Source: Sordaria brevicollis (Eukaryota > Ascomycota > Sordariomycetes > Sordariales > Sordariaceae). From it: a DNA stretch of 64,000 nucleotides. Location: the NCBI GenBank assembly GCA_033439795.1, contig JAUTDP010000013.1, forward strand, positions 1,302,001-1,366,000. The letters are read 5' to 3'. A model generated the notes under the pieces. That model did no database searches. It was given only the letters and a program-made list of their open reading frames with translations, and had not been told where the DNA came from. Each line of letters begins with the position of its first letter. The first letter of the stretch is position 1. Below are positions 1 to 14,200 of the stretch, piece after piece. Made by a program: the position numbers and the translations under genes.

Positions 1-751
1 AAATATTATAGAAATTGTAAAAGCCGCGAAGTATATCGATTATATAACGCGAAACCGCTAAAATATATTAAATAATTTAATTAAATTTATTTAAAGACGA
101 ATTAAAATAGGAAATATTAATAATATAAAAAATAGTAATTTATTTAAATAATTAGGGATATAATAAATCGATTTAACGACGGCCTCTATATAAATATTAT
201 AATTCGGGACGGTTAAGAAGGAGAAAAAGGCTTTAGTTAATTAGAAAATATAAACGAAATATAAAGGAATATAAATATAATTTCGGAAAAATTAACGCAA
301 AGATAAAACGTAGTAGAAGGAAAATTTACCCTTTTTCTAGTATATAAAAGAATTTATTATTAATAAAGCGTTTAGTAATATATTCGAAATTAATTTTAAT
401 ATCGGTATTAATTATATTAAATATAAGGGTCGGCGAAAGAGGGTAAAAGGGAAATGAATTTTCGTCTTCATTTTCGTCGGAAATTTCTATTATTTTATAA
501 AGCGCCTCAACGCATTTCTAACGAAGAGTAGCTATTTCGAATCGATTATTATTATTAAAGGAAGGAAAAGCCTAAAAAAACCTAGGGGGATAAGGGGTTT
601 TTATATTTGGGGGAAGGAAATCTTTATATTAATATAAATTATAGTAAAAATATAATTGTAATAGGGGGAGGAAGAGGATAGAAAGAATAAAGGAAAATTT
701 AACGGGTAGGAAATTTAAAAATAATTAAAAGGGTAAATAGGCGGGGGAATA
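1..751 (+). mobile_element. LINE copy A, 3' region (left part), RIP-mutated
   Basis: This is part of a Tad-like non-LTR retrotransposon, coding strand plus. Positions 1-738 are a diverged reverse complement of about 1040-1800 in copy B, so A lies tail-to-tail against B. Its 5' part lies left of the window. It is interrupted at 738-751 by B and resumes at 7743. The 14-bp target duplication TAGGCGGGGGAATA occurs at 738-751 and again at 7743-7756. Joining the two parts restores the order seen in the 3' UTR of the other copies. CA and TG are nearly absent (RIP), and no open frame survives. The Tad/LINE assignment rests on the reverse transcriptase and endonuclease boxes in sister copies. Confidence 0.8.
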
Positions 752-3700
752 AGTAAGATTCTTATTCCCTAGCTAAATTTATAGCGCTAATATAGTATAG
801 GGTTTATCTCCGATTCTCCGTAGGATAAAACCGTAAACGTTAAACGCCCCGAATAAAAACCCCGGCTACAATTCCCAATGCGGACTTATCCGCGCCGTTT
901 CTTCGGCGTTTTATAATCGTAGTATATACCTACCGCTAACGTAATTAATATCCATTTTATCCCTTTTATTTACCATTATATAAAAATATTAAACCGTTTT
1001 ACTTTCCTAATCCGCTATCCTATCCTTTTATTTATTACCACTTTCCGCTTTTTATTCCCCCGTTTATTTACTTTTCTAACCGCTATTAAACTTTTTAATT
1101 ATTAAATTTTCTTTTATTCTTTTTATCCTCTTTTTCCCCCTATAATAATTATATTTCTATTATAATTTATATTAACGTAAAGATTTCCCTCTTTTAAATA
1201 TAAAAACCCTTTATCCCCCGGGCCTTTTTAAACTTTTCCTTCCTTTAATAATAATAATAATTAATTCGAAATAATTATTCTCCGTTAAAAATGTATTAAA
1301 ACGCTCTATAAAATAATAAAAACCTCCGACGAAAATAAGGGCGAGAATTCGTCTCCCTTTCGCCCTCCTTTATTAACCCTTATATTTAATATAATTAATA
1401 TTAATATTAAAATTAATTTCGAATATATTATTAAACGCTTTATTAATAATAAATTTTTTTATATATTAGAGAAAGGGTAAATCCTCCTTCTATTACGTTT
1501 TATCTTTATATTAATTTTTTCGAAATTATATTTATATTCCTCCGTATTTTACTTATACCCTCTAATTAATTAAGGCCTTTTTTTCCTTCCTAACCGTCTT
1601 TAATTATAATATTTATATAAAAATTATCGTTAAATCGATTTATTATATCCCTAATTACCCGAATAAATTACTATTTTTTATATTATTAACGTTTCCTACT
1701 CTAATTCGTCTTTAAATAAATTCAATTAAATTATTTAATATATTTTAATAATTTTATATTATATAATCGATATATTTCGCGGCTTCTATAATTTCCGTAA
1801 TACCTTTTAAGAAAAGGTTATTAATAAAAACCCGATTAATAGCGAATTTTACGACTATTTTATCCGCCTCTATATCGTCGCTAAGGAATTTACCGGCGCA
1901 ATTCGCTTTCGCCTTATTAATAACGGCTTTATTAATATCCTAAAATAATTTATTCGCTATAAAAAATAATCGGTTAATAATTACCTTTAAAAGGGCTATT
2001 ACGAACTCCTCCTTTTTAATAAGGATAATTTAATCGGCAATTATATTCCTTTAAATAATATCCCCTATAATAATAGTAGTAATTTACCCTATAACGGTAA
2101 TAGTAATTTATTTCGTAATAATAACGGTAGAATTCCTCTAAATAATAATAATATTCGTATACTTTCTTATAATAATTCCTTAATAAAAATTAATTCGCTA
2201 ATTATTCGTTTTATTAATCCTATTCCTATTAATAATAATTAGCTTACTTAATATTAATTCGTAATTAATACTATATACTAATATATTCGTTAATTCAATA
2301 AATAAAACCGTTTATTCGCCGATAATAATAAAATATTAAAAGCTTTAATTAATTATAAAAAAAAATAATAATTGAATAGGTCGTCGCTTTCGTAACCCGA
2401 TAGATTTTTAATTAAATAAAAATCTTCCCCTATCCTTATTCTAATATATTAATAAATAAAAGTAAAAAAAAAGGAAGAAAAGAAAATTAAAAGTAGCGGG
2501 CGAATTTATCTTACTACTCCTTTTCTAATTCGATTACTAAATAATATTTATTTAATCGTCCTAACCGAAGTATTTATAATAAAATCCTTTCGGCCTTAAT
2601 TTTATCGTCCAAATAAATTTAAAATTATTTTTATATTTATAATTAATTAATTATTACGAATTATATATTTATTATCCGGAAATATTCGAACGTAATATAA
2701 TAGAACGTTTCCTATTTTAATCCGTACGAATAAATAAGGATATCGATATTGGGGATTCTCCTTTAAAAAAAGAAGGCCTTAAGGCCGATTACCTCCGTTT
2801 TTATTTAAATAAAGAAAGAATTTTTCGCTTTTATTAATAGATAATAATCTTTATCGTCTTCCGAAAATTAGGTTTTCTTCCGCTTTTTTTTTTTTTAATT
2901 AATTATATACCGTTTTATTATAATATCGTTAAATTTCGGGTCGAAATTAATAATTATAAATTTATACTACTAATTTAATTTAATTACTATTATTATTAAT
3001 TAATAATTATAGTACGATATTTATTCTCTTTTCGTAGCGTTTTTTAATTATATTTCTCGATCGAAGGTTAAAAATTCTAGCGGCTATAACGGTTAAACGG
3101 GTACGCCTATTACTAAGGGCGGTCTTATTATAATCGTTATAAAATTCTTTATTAATATTTATTCTTCCGCTTATTTAACTTTAATAATATTATTTTCCGG
3201 TTTATTAATAAATAATTAACCTCTTATTTATTTTATTTAAATATAATTAATTATTTAAATTATTATTCCTCGGATAAATTTAATTTAATTTATACGGGCG
3301 AATTTCTCTTCGAAAGCCTTTACCTATTTATTAAAATAGAAGTCGAATAGTAGGTAAAAAATTTCCATTTTAAGGTTCCGTACCGGCGTAATTTTATATA
3401 CCCTAATAACGATTTTTAAATATTTAATTTAATATTTAACCAATCCGATTATTATCTTTTAAGGTTTACTATATACTTTTATTAATTAATAGAAAATTAA
3501 AATTTTATATATAATTACACTTCGAATATATTTAATATAAATTTCCTTTACGTAAATGAAGGAATAACCTTAAATTTTTACAATTAATTAGGTTAATATA
3601 TTCGTTTAAATTTTTATTTTTTTTTTAATAGCTTCTATATAAATTCGATAATTAAATTTATAATTTAATTAAACGCTTAGGAATTTTATCGATTCCGTTA

Positions 3701-6700
3701 ATCGAAATATAATATCTCCGAATTAAAAAGTCTCCGTTTTTAATATTTTTATCCGCGTAAAATATATTAATTCCGTTTTATTCGTTTCGAATTCTATATT
3801 TCTCTCCCCTACCTATTTGGAATAAATTTTTTATACCGTTTAAAATATTTTATAATTTTCTTCGGTAATCTTTATTACGGCGACGATATTAATATCGTTA
3901 ATAAAATTAATTATAATTATATTCTTAATTATAATTAATTTATAATATAATAAAGTAATAAAAAGGATAAAAAGAATTAAAAAAAAGAGGGAGCCTTAAA
4001 ATATTCTAATTTTTATAGCGTAGGGAATAAATATTTTATCGTCGAAAAAAAGGGAACCTCTTCGTTTATTAACGAAATTCGTTACTTATTCGAAAATTTA
4101 TTATAAGAATTATATTTCCTATAAAGTATATAATAATTATTTATAATTAATTTTATCGAATATATTTTTAAAATTAAAGAGTATTAATAATATAACGGCT
4201 CTAAATTTTTAAATTATATATATAATATCCGTAACGATACAGATAATAAATTCGGTCGAACGGTTTACCCAATTATTTATTTAACCTTTTAATAGGAGGT
4301 TAAATTCTTCTATAATTTAAATAAACTTCTTAACAACGAACACTTCGAAGATTTTCCCTACGTTATTTAATAGTAAAATTAGCTTTTATACGCCGGTTAA
4401 TTTTTATTATATAGCGGTTTTTTTTAATTTTTTAAGAATAATTACTTTTATATTTTTAAACCGCTATAAGAAGTACCCAAAACGAAAATTCGTAATTATA
4501 AAAGCGGTTATAATTTTTTAAAATAATTCTTTATAAATTTTTAAAAATTTATTCGAATATTAATTAATACCTAATACTTTATTTAAAACTATCCGAAATA
4601 AAACCTTCTAAATATTTTCCTCAGTAATTAATTCGTTAATAAATAACGAATTATTAATATTTAAGGGAAGGGTCTAATTAAATAAATAATTCGTAAAGAT
4701 ATTTATTTTCGGGAAAAAACGTTCGGCGAAAATATTCGCCTTACCGTTATAATCTTCAATTTCTTTTATTCCTTTATATTATTTAAAAATTAGGAATTTA
4801 AGTAGGTTTATTAGTAAATAATTTCGGGTATAAATTTATTTTTCAAAGGTTTAAAATTTATTTAAATTTTTCGATACCTTTTTAACGCTTTTTTACTATA
4901 TTATTTATTAAATTTTTATATTAATCCTTCTTTTTTTTATTAATATTTCTATAAATTTTATTTAATTCGAAAATATCTTTTCCTTATATTATTTCTATTA
5001 TTTCTATTTTATATTTTTTATCGTTATTTTATATTCTAATATTTACTACTTTATTCTTTTCCTTCGACTTTTTTTCTAATATAGGACGAATTCTTCTACT
5101 ATATTTATAAATTCTCTATCGAATTTATTGAATATAAATTCTAATTCCTCCTTTATATTAATCTTCGCTAAGATCGAAATCCGTTATAACGTTATTTTTT
5201 ATACCTTTTCTATATTTATTAAATTCTAATTATAATTTTCTTTTATTTTTACTTTTTTAATTTTTTTTCCGGTATAAATTTAAATTTTTTAAAGATAATA
5301 ATCCGAACCGGTTTATTTGTATTATTACGCCCCTTAATATTCGGTTTCGATTTTTAATATTATTTATATATAATCGATTATCCTATTTTTCTTTTCCCGT
5401 ATTGCGTTATTTATATAGGTCAATTCCTTTCTAAAGGTAACGAACCGTATACGTTACTATTATACCTATATAAGGAATTTCTCAATTTTTAAACTAATTT
5501 TATTTTCTAAATCCTAATCGGGATAATAGAAATTAAAATCTCCGACGGCTACGATTTAATATTTTATTAAGGGTTTTTCTTTAAAGAATTCGAGGAGGGG
5601 AAACCTCTATTCGTATTTTAATATTTTATATATTTTAATAGGGGAATAAATCGAATAAACGGTTAATAATTCCTTTAAATTCTTAAACGTTATAAAAGCT
5701 TAATTTTTTTTAATATAGAAGTTTAAATCTTTAAAATTCTATTTTTTATTTATATAAATAACCGCTTTCTTTTTTTTTAAATAATTTACCTTAATATATT
5801 TATTATTTCGTAAACGATAAATATTTTTATTTAAATTCTTACTTAGCTTTTAAATTGCTATAATATTATAAATTTTTTCCTATTCGAATAATAATTTCCT
5901 TCTTTTATACGATTTCCCTATATTCTAATAGAATATTTTTAATTAAATTATTAATTATTTTATAAAAGAATATTTTCTAACCCCGTAAGCGGAATAAAAG
6001 TAGGAATCTTTTCTTTTTAAATAATTAATTTAACGGCGGTAATTAAATTAACGCCGTTCCAAATACCTAAACCCTAAAAATTTATAAACGCGTTTATTAA
6101 GCCTTTAATTATTAATTTCGGTTAAATAGAAGGTTTATTAATCTATTTACGGGTATAGCCTTTATTTCCGCTTTTAAATTCCTTTTTACGAATAATAATA
6201 ATACGGGTAATAAAGGGGGCGTTAAAGAGATCGATATCCTTATCGTCCTTTACCGCCGCCGGTTTTAATATAATACTTCTTTCGGGGTCCTTCTAATATA
6301 TAAATAAACGTAACCTCTCGGCGTATTTTATAGTAACCTTCGTAATAACTTTCTTAAAAATAGGGTATATTTTCTTTTTAAAAGTATAATATTTATATTT
6401 TCTATATAGAGTATAAAAAATTAGTAATTTATTTTCGTTAAACGGGTAATTTATTTTTCTAAAATAGTCTTTATTATATTTATCCTTACTATAACGTTTA
6501 TAAACGTTAATATTATAATAAAATTTCCCTAAATATTTTACGCCCTAATAAATAAAATATTATTAAATATTAGCCGAAGAGGTAAATAATTCGTAAATAT
6601 ATATACCGCCTTTCTAAAGGAGGAATCTTTTATAGAAAATTTCGGCTACTTTTATAATTATAATTTCTATTATAAAAAAACCCTTATTTTTACTAATTCT

Positions 6701-7742
6701 CTTTTTTTATAAATATATTTTAATAATAAAAGCGGTCGGATTCGTTTATTATATTTTATAAATAATATCTTCTATCCTTATATATTTAGCGATATTCGTT
6801 TAGGGGAACCTTTTAATAATTAACGTAATAATATTTAAAAATACGAACGCTTTTTCGCTAAAGATTTTTTTAATCTAAATTTAATATTATTAATATTATT
6901 CGTACGTAATATTATCGAATATAATTTTATAATTTCTAATTATAAGTAATTTCGTAGCGGTTTGTATAATATTAGGAATATTAATTTTTAAATCGCGAAG
7001 TATTTTTTCGATTTAAATTTTAATTTTTTCGTTTATTCGCTTCGAATATTAAATATCGATTATAATATTTTAAATAAAGAGGGTACGGTCGTAATTAACG
7101 GAGAGTATTTTCAGGGGGGGGGTAATAATTATAATATATTAAAGGATAAACCCAATTTTAAGAAAAATATCTTTTATAATTCCGGCCTATATTTTTAACG
7201 CTTCTTTAACGTTCTTTTATAATTCCTATAAAATCGTTTTCTTTAAATCGTCGAAATCTTTCCTAATAATAATTTAATTATTATTAACTTTATTAACCTC
7301 GGGGCATATTATTTTATTTTTCTTTATAAGGATTTTTGTATATTCGTTAAATAATTTACGAATTTAATTATAATCTTCGAGCGAAATAGCGTTATAATCC
7401 GAAGATTTATTCGCTTTAACGATAAATTTCTTTATAATTTCGTCGTCCTCCTACGTTTTTTCCGAAATCTTTATAATACGCGCTATATTAGGGTCGTTAT
7501 AAATTGAAAATTTTACGAGCGGGTTATAAATACTATTTTCGAATTTATAATTACCGTTATTAATTACTATTAATAATAATAATATATTATCGTCGTCATA
7601 TTCGTCGTAAAATATCGTAAAGGACGTAAAAGACCTTTTTAAGTCGATTCCTATTATTAGTTTTCGTTTTAGAGCGCTCCTCGATTAGAAATCGGCGTTT
7701 CCGGTTCTAAAGCTGTTTTTCACTTTCTATAGCGAATAAATT
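752..7742 (-). mobile_element. LINE copy B, full length (~7.0 kb), RIP-mutated
   Basis: This is a complete non-LTR retrotransposon on the minus strand, with its 5' end near 7712-7742 and its 3' end at 752. Reading 3905-3894 on the minus strand gives F-I-N-D followed by INIV, the RT catalytic box FADD altered by G-to-A changes; a GSL segment resembling PQGSPLS lies upstream. A C tract (G on plus) sits near 7120 in the ORF1 region. The 14-bp TSD (738-751 and 7743-7756) shows insertion into the 3' UTR of copy A. The length and 14-bp TSD fit the Tad1 family of filamentous fungi (known for the family). All frames are closed. It carries about 30 extra bases at its 5' end compared with copies C, D and E. 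Confidence 0.85.
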
Positions 7743-8062
7743 TAGGCGGGGGAATAGAAAGTAGAAAGTAGTAATAAATAGGGGACGGGACGGTAAATTA
7801 AGAAAGCGGAACGGTTTAATATTCTAATATAATAATAAATAGAAAGGATAAGACGGATATTAATTATATTAGTGGTAAATATATACCGTAATCGTAAAAA
7901 GCCGAAAAAGCGGCGCGGATAGGTCTACGTCGAGAAATATAGCCGGGGTTTTTATCCGGGGCGTTTAACGCCTACGGTTTTATCCTACGGAGAATTGGAA
8001 ATAAACCCTATATTATATTAGCGCTATAGATTTAGTTAGGGAATAAGAATCTTATTTACTTA
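7743..8062 (+). mobile_element. LINE copy A, 3' terminal part
   Basis: This continues copy A to the right of the B insertion. It ends in the family's 3' terminus (GCGCTATAGATTTAG, then GGGAATAAGAATC), which also appears reversed at 752, 8301 and 21980. Beyond 8062 the sequence changes to gypsy gag, so A had inserted in that gypsy element. The last bases contain a short TTATTTAC duplication. Confidence 0.8.
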
Positions 8063-8283
8063 TTTACTTTAAGGTTTTAATAATTATAGGCTAAAATTAT
8101 TAAAAATAAAATAATAGTAATATTTTATTAATAGACTTCGATATTTTCAAATCTATTATCGAAGATCCTAAGGGCGTATATACTATTTTCGAAAAAATTA
8201 AATTACGAATTATCCTAATTAAAATTATTCTTTCTTAATAATAAGAATATTAAATTATTATTATTAATTTAAATATTAATTTA
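8063..8283 (+). mobile_element. Ty3/gypsy element 1, gag segment between two LINE insertions
   Basis: This segment matches, in reverse complement, positions about 33800-34020 of gypsy element 2, so it is gypsy gag DNA left between LINE A and LINE C. It continues directly at 15290 once C and its duplicated target are removed. The 5' LTR and the start of gag lie left of the window beyond copy A. RIP has closed all frames. Confidence 0.75.
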
Positions 8284-8298
8284 AAATAAATATATAAA

Positions 8299-11200
8299 AA
8301 GTAAGATTCTTATTCCTTAATTAAATCTATAGCGCTAATATAATATAGGGTCTATCTCCGATTCTCCGTAGGATGAAACTATAAACGTTAAACGCCCCGG
8401 ACAAAAACCTCGGCTATAATTCCCGGCGCGGACTTATCCACGCTATTTCTTCGGCGTTTTATAATTATAATATATACTTACCGCTAACGCAATTAATATC
8501 CGTTTTATCCCTTCTATTTACCGTTATATAAGAATATTAAACCGCTCCGCTTTTTTAATCCGCCGTCCCGTCCTTTTATTTATTATTACCTTTTACCTTT
8601 TATTCCCCTATTTATTTATTTTTTTAACCGTTATTAAATTTCTTAGCCGTTAAACCTTCTTTTATTCTTTTTATCCTCTTCCTCCCTTTATAATAATTAT
8701 ATTTTTACTATAATTTATATCAATATAAAGATTTCCTTCCTTTAAATATAAAAACCTTTTATCCTTTAAGCCTTTTTAAGCTTTTCTTTCCTTTAATAAT
8801 AATAATAATCGATTCGAAATAATTATTCCCCGTTAGAAATACATTGAAGCGCTTTATAAAATAATAAAAATTTCCGACGAAAATGAGGGCGAGAATTCAT
8901 TTCCCCTTCGCCCTCTTTTATTAACCCCTATATTTAATATAATTAATACCGATATTAAAATTAATTTCAAATATATTATTAAATATTTTATTAGTAATAA
9001 ATTCTTTTATATATTAGAGAAAGGGTAAATCCTCCTTCTATTACGTTTTATTTTTGTACTAATTTCTCCGAAATTATATTTATATTCCTTTATATTTCGT
9101 TTATACCCTTTAATTAGCTAAGGTTTTTCTCTCCTTTTTAGCCGTCCCGGGTTACGATGTTTATATAGAGGCTATTATTGAATTAATTTACTATATTTCT
9201 AATTACCCGAATAAATTACTATTTTTTATATTATTAATATTTTTTATTCTAATTCGCCTTTAAATAAATTTAATTAGGTTATTTAATATATTTTAGCGGT
9301 TTTATATTATATAATCGATATACTTCGCGGCTTTTACGATTTTTATAATACTTTTTAGGAGAAGGTTATTAATAAAAACCCAATTAGTAATAAATTCCGC
9401 GATTATTTTATCCGCTTTTATATTATTATTAAGGAATTTATTAGCGCGATTCGCCTTCGCTTTATTAATAATAATTTTATTAATACCTTAAAGTAATTTA
9501 TTCGCTATAGAAAATAGTCGGTTAATAATTATTTTTAAAAAGGTTATTACGAATTCCTCCTTTCTAATAAAGATAATTTAATTAGCGGTTATATTCCTTT
9601 AAATAATATCCTTTATAATAATAGTAATAATTTGCCCCGTAGCGGTAATAATAATTTATTTTATAGCGGTAGCGGTAGAATTCTTCCGAATAATAATAAT
9701 ATTTATATACTTTCTTATAATAATTCCCTAATAGAAATTAATTTATTAATTATTCGTTTTACTAATTCCGTTCTTATTAATAGTAATTAATTCATTTAGC
9801 GTTAATTCGTAATTAATATTATACGTTAATATATTTATTAATTCGATAAATAGAACCGTTTATTCGCCGATAATAATAAAATATTGAAGGCTTTAATTAA
9901 TTGTAAAAAGAAATAATAATTAAATAGGTCGTCGCTTTTATAGCCCGATAAATTTTTAATTAAATAGAAATCCTCCCCCGTCTTTATTCTAATATATTAG
10001 TGAATAAAAGTAAAAGAAAAGGAAAAAAAGAAAATTAAAAATAGCGAGTAAATTCGTTTCGCCGCTCCTTTTTTAATTCGATTATTAGGCGGTATTTATT
10101 TAATTATCCTAATTAAAATATTTATAATAGGATTTTTTCGGCCTTAATTCTATTGTTTAAGTGAATTTGGAATTATTTTTACGTTTATAATTAATTAATT
10201 ATTATGAATTACGTATTTACTATCTAGAAATATTCGAATATAATATAGTAGAATATTTCCTATTTTAATCCGTACGAGTAAATGGGGGTATTAATATTAG
10301 GGATTCTCTTTTAGAAAAGGAAGGTTTTAAGGCCGATTGTTTCCATTTTCGTTTAAACGAGGAGGGAGCTTTTCGTTTTCGTTAATAAATAATAATTTTT
10401 ATTATCCTTTAAAGGTTAAAGTCTCTTCTACTTCTTTTTTTTTTAACCGATTATATATTATTTTATTATAATATTATTAAATTTCGGGTTGAGGTTAATA
10501 ATTGTAAATTTATATTACCGATTTAATTTAGCTATTATTATTATTAATTAATAATTATAGTACGATATTTACTTTCTCTTTATAATATTTTTTAATTATA
10601 TTTTTCGATCGAAGGTTAAAGGTTCTAGCGGTTATAATTGTTAAACGGGTATATTTATTACCGGGGGTAATTTTATTATAATCGTTATAAAGTTTTTTAT
10701 TAGTATTTATTCTTTTACTTATTTAATTTTGGCGGTACCGTTTTCCGGTTTATTAATAGGTAATCGACCTTTTATTCGTTTTATTTAAATATAATTAATT
10801 ATTTAAATTATTATTCTTCGGACGAATTTAATTTAATTTGTACGGGCGAATTTCTTTTTAAAAGCCTTTACTCGTTTATTAAAATAAAAGTCGAATAGCG
10901 GGTAAAAAATTTCCGTTTTAAAGTTCTATATTAATATAGTTTTATACGCCCTAGCGATAATTTTTAAGTATTTAATTTAGTATTTAATTAATCCGATTAT
11001 TATTCTTCGGGGTTTATTATATATTTTTATTAATTAGTAGAAGGTTGAAGTTCTATATATAATTATATTTTGAATATATTTAATATAAATTTCTTTTATA
11101 CGAATAAAGGAATAACCCTAAATTTTTATAGTTAATTAAATTAGTATATTCGTTTGAATTTTTATTTTTTTTTTAATAACTTCCGTATAGGTTCGATAAT

Positions 11201-14200
11201 TGAATTTATAATTTAATTAAACGTTTAAAAATTTTATTAATTCCGTCGATTAAAATATAATATTTCTAAATTAGAGAATTTCTATTTTTAGTACTTTCGT
11301 TCGTATAAAATATATTAATTCCATTTTATTCGCTTCGAATTCTATACTTTTTTCCTTTATTTATTTAGAATAAATTTCCTATACCGTTTAAAGTATTTTA
11401 TAGTTTTCTTCGGTAGTTTTCGCTATAGCGACGATATTAATATTATTAGCGAAGCCGATTATAATTATATTTTTAACCGTAATTAATTTATAATATAATA
11501 GGGTAATAAAGAGGATAAAAAGAATTAAAAAGAGGGGGGAGCCTTAAGGTATTCCGGTTTTTATAATATAGGGAATAGATATTTTATTATTGAAGAAAAG
11601 GGAATTTCTTTATCCGTTAATAAAATTCACTACCTATTCGAAAATTTATTATAAGAATTATATTTCCTATAGGGTATATAGTAATTATTTATAATTAATT
11701 TTATCGAATACGCTTTTAAAATTAAGGAGTATTAATAATATAACGGCTCCGAGTTTCTAAATTGTATATACGGTATTTATAATAATACGGATAGTAAATT
11801 TAATCGAACGGTTTATTTAATTACTTATTTAACCCTTTAATAAGAGGTTAAATTCTTTTACAATTTAAATAAATTTTTTAACAACGAATATTTCGAAGAT
11901 TTTCTTAACGTTATTTAATAGTAAAATTAGCCTTTACGCGCCGGCTAACTTTTATTATACGGCGGTTTTTCTTAATTTTTTAAAAACGATTATTTTTATA
12001 TTTTTAAATTATTATAGGAAATATTTAAAATGAAAGTTTATAATTATAAAAATGGTTATAATTTTTCGGAATAGTTCTTTATAAATTTTTAAAAACTTAT
12101 TCGAATATTAATCGATACCTAGTATTTTATTCGGAGCTATTTAAAATAAAACTTCTTAAATATCCTTTTCGGTAATTAATTCGTTAATAAATAATAAATT
12201 ACCGGTATTTAATAAAAGGGTCTAATTGGGTAAATAATCCGTAGGGATATTTACTTTCGGGAAAAAATATTTAGCGAAAATATTCGCTTTATTATTATAA
12301 TCTTCGATTTTTTTTATTCTTTTATATTATTTAAAAATTAGGAATTTAGGCGGGTTTATTAGTAAATAATTTCGGGTACGGGCCTATTTTTCGAAGGTTT
12401 AAAATTTATTTGAGTTTTTCGACGCTTTTTCAACGCCTTTTCGTTATATTATTTATTAAATTTTTGCGTTAATCTTTTTTTTTTTTATTAATACTTTTAC
12501 GAATTTTATTTAATTCGAAGATATTTTTTCCTTATATTATTTTTATTATTTTTGCTTCGTATTTTCTATTATTATTTTATATTTTAGCGTTTATTATTTT
12601 GCTCTTCTCCTTCAATTTTTCTTCTAATACAAGACGAATTCTTTTATTATATTTATAAATTTTTTATCGAATTTATCGAATATAAATTTTAATTCCTCTT
12701 TTATATTAATTTTTATTAGGATTAAAATCCGTTATAACGCCGCTTTTTGTACTTTTTCTATATTTATTAAATTTTAGCTATAACCTTTTTCTATTTCCGC
12801 TTTTCTAATTTTTTTTTTAATATAGATTTAAATTTCCTAAGAATAATAATCCGAACCGGTTTATTCGTACCATTATACCCCTTAATATTCGGTTTCGATT
12901 TTTAATATTATTTATACGTAGTCGATTATTTTATTTTTTTCTTTTTATATTATATTATTTATACGGGTCGGCTCCTTTTTAGGGGTAATAAATCGTATAC
13001 GCTACCGTTATATTTATATAAGGAATTTTTTAATTCTTAGGTTAATTTTATTCTTTAAATCCTAATTAGGATAATAGAAATTAAAATCCCCGATAATTAT
13101 AATTTAATATTTTATTAGGGGTTTTTCTTCGAGGAATTCGAAGAGGGGAGATTTTTATTCGTATTTTAGTATTTTATACATTTTAATAGGGGAATAAATT
13201 AAATAAACGGTTAATAATTCCTTTAAATTCTTAAACGTTATAAAGGCTTAATTTCTTTCGATATAGAAATTTAAATCCTTAAAATTTTATTTTTTATTTA
13301 TATAAATAATCGCCCTCCCCTTTTTTAAATAATTTACTTTAATATATTTATTATCCTATAAACGATAAATATCTTCGTTTAAATTCTTACCCGGCTTTTA
13401 AATCGTTATAATATTGTAAATTTCTTTTTATTTAAATAGTAATTTCCCTCTTTTATATAATTTCCCTATATTTTAATAAAGTATTTTTAATCGGACTATT
13501 AATTATTCTATAAAGGAATATTTTTTAACCCCGCGGGTGGAATAAGAATAGGAGTTTTTTCCTTTTAAGTAACCGGTTTAACGGCGGCGATTAAACTGGC
13601 GCCGCTCTGAATACCCGAATTTTAAGAATTTATAAACGTATTTATTAGGCCTTTAATTATTAATTTCGGTTTAATAGAGGGCCCGTTAATCCGTTTACGG
13701 GTATAGCCTTTATTTTTATTTTTAAATTCCCTTTTACGAATAATAATAATATAAATAGTAAAGGGGGTATTAAAGAAATCAATATTTTTATCGTCCTTTA
13801 CCACCGCCGGCTTTAATATAGTACTTTTTTTAAGGTCCTTCCGGTGCGTAAATGAACGTAGCCTTTTAGCGTATTTTATAATAGTTTTCGCGATAATTTT
13901 TTTAAAAATAGGGTATACCTTTTTTTCGAAGGCGTAATATTTATACTTTCTATATAGAATATAAAAGATTAGCGATTTATTTTTATTAAACGGGTAATTC
14001 GTTTTTTTAAAATAGTCCTTATTATATTTATTTTTATTATAACGTTTATAAATATTAGTATTATAATAAAATTTTTTTAAATATTTTACGCCCTAATAAA
14101 TAAAATATTATTAAATATTAATTAAAGAGGTAAACGGTTTGTAAATATACGCACCGCCTTTTTAAAAGAGGAATTTTTTATAAAGAATTTCGGTTATTTT

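Noticed and set aside
752..7742. Reading LINE copies B-E as plus-strand elements
   Set aside because: RT and endonuclease boxes translate only on the minus strand, and fragment F keeps the opposite end, as a 5'-truncated LINE should.
13622..13804. 60-codon minus-strand frame
   Set aside because: It lies in the ORF1 region of LINE copy C and is a chance survivor of RIP.
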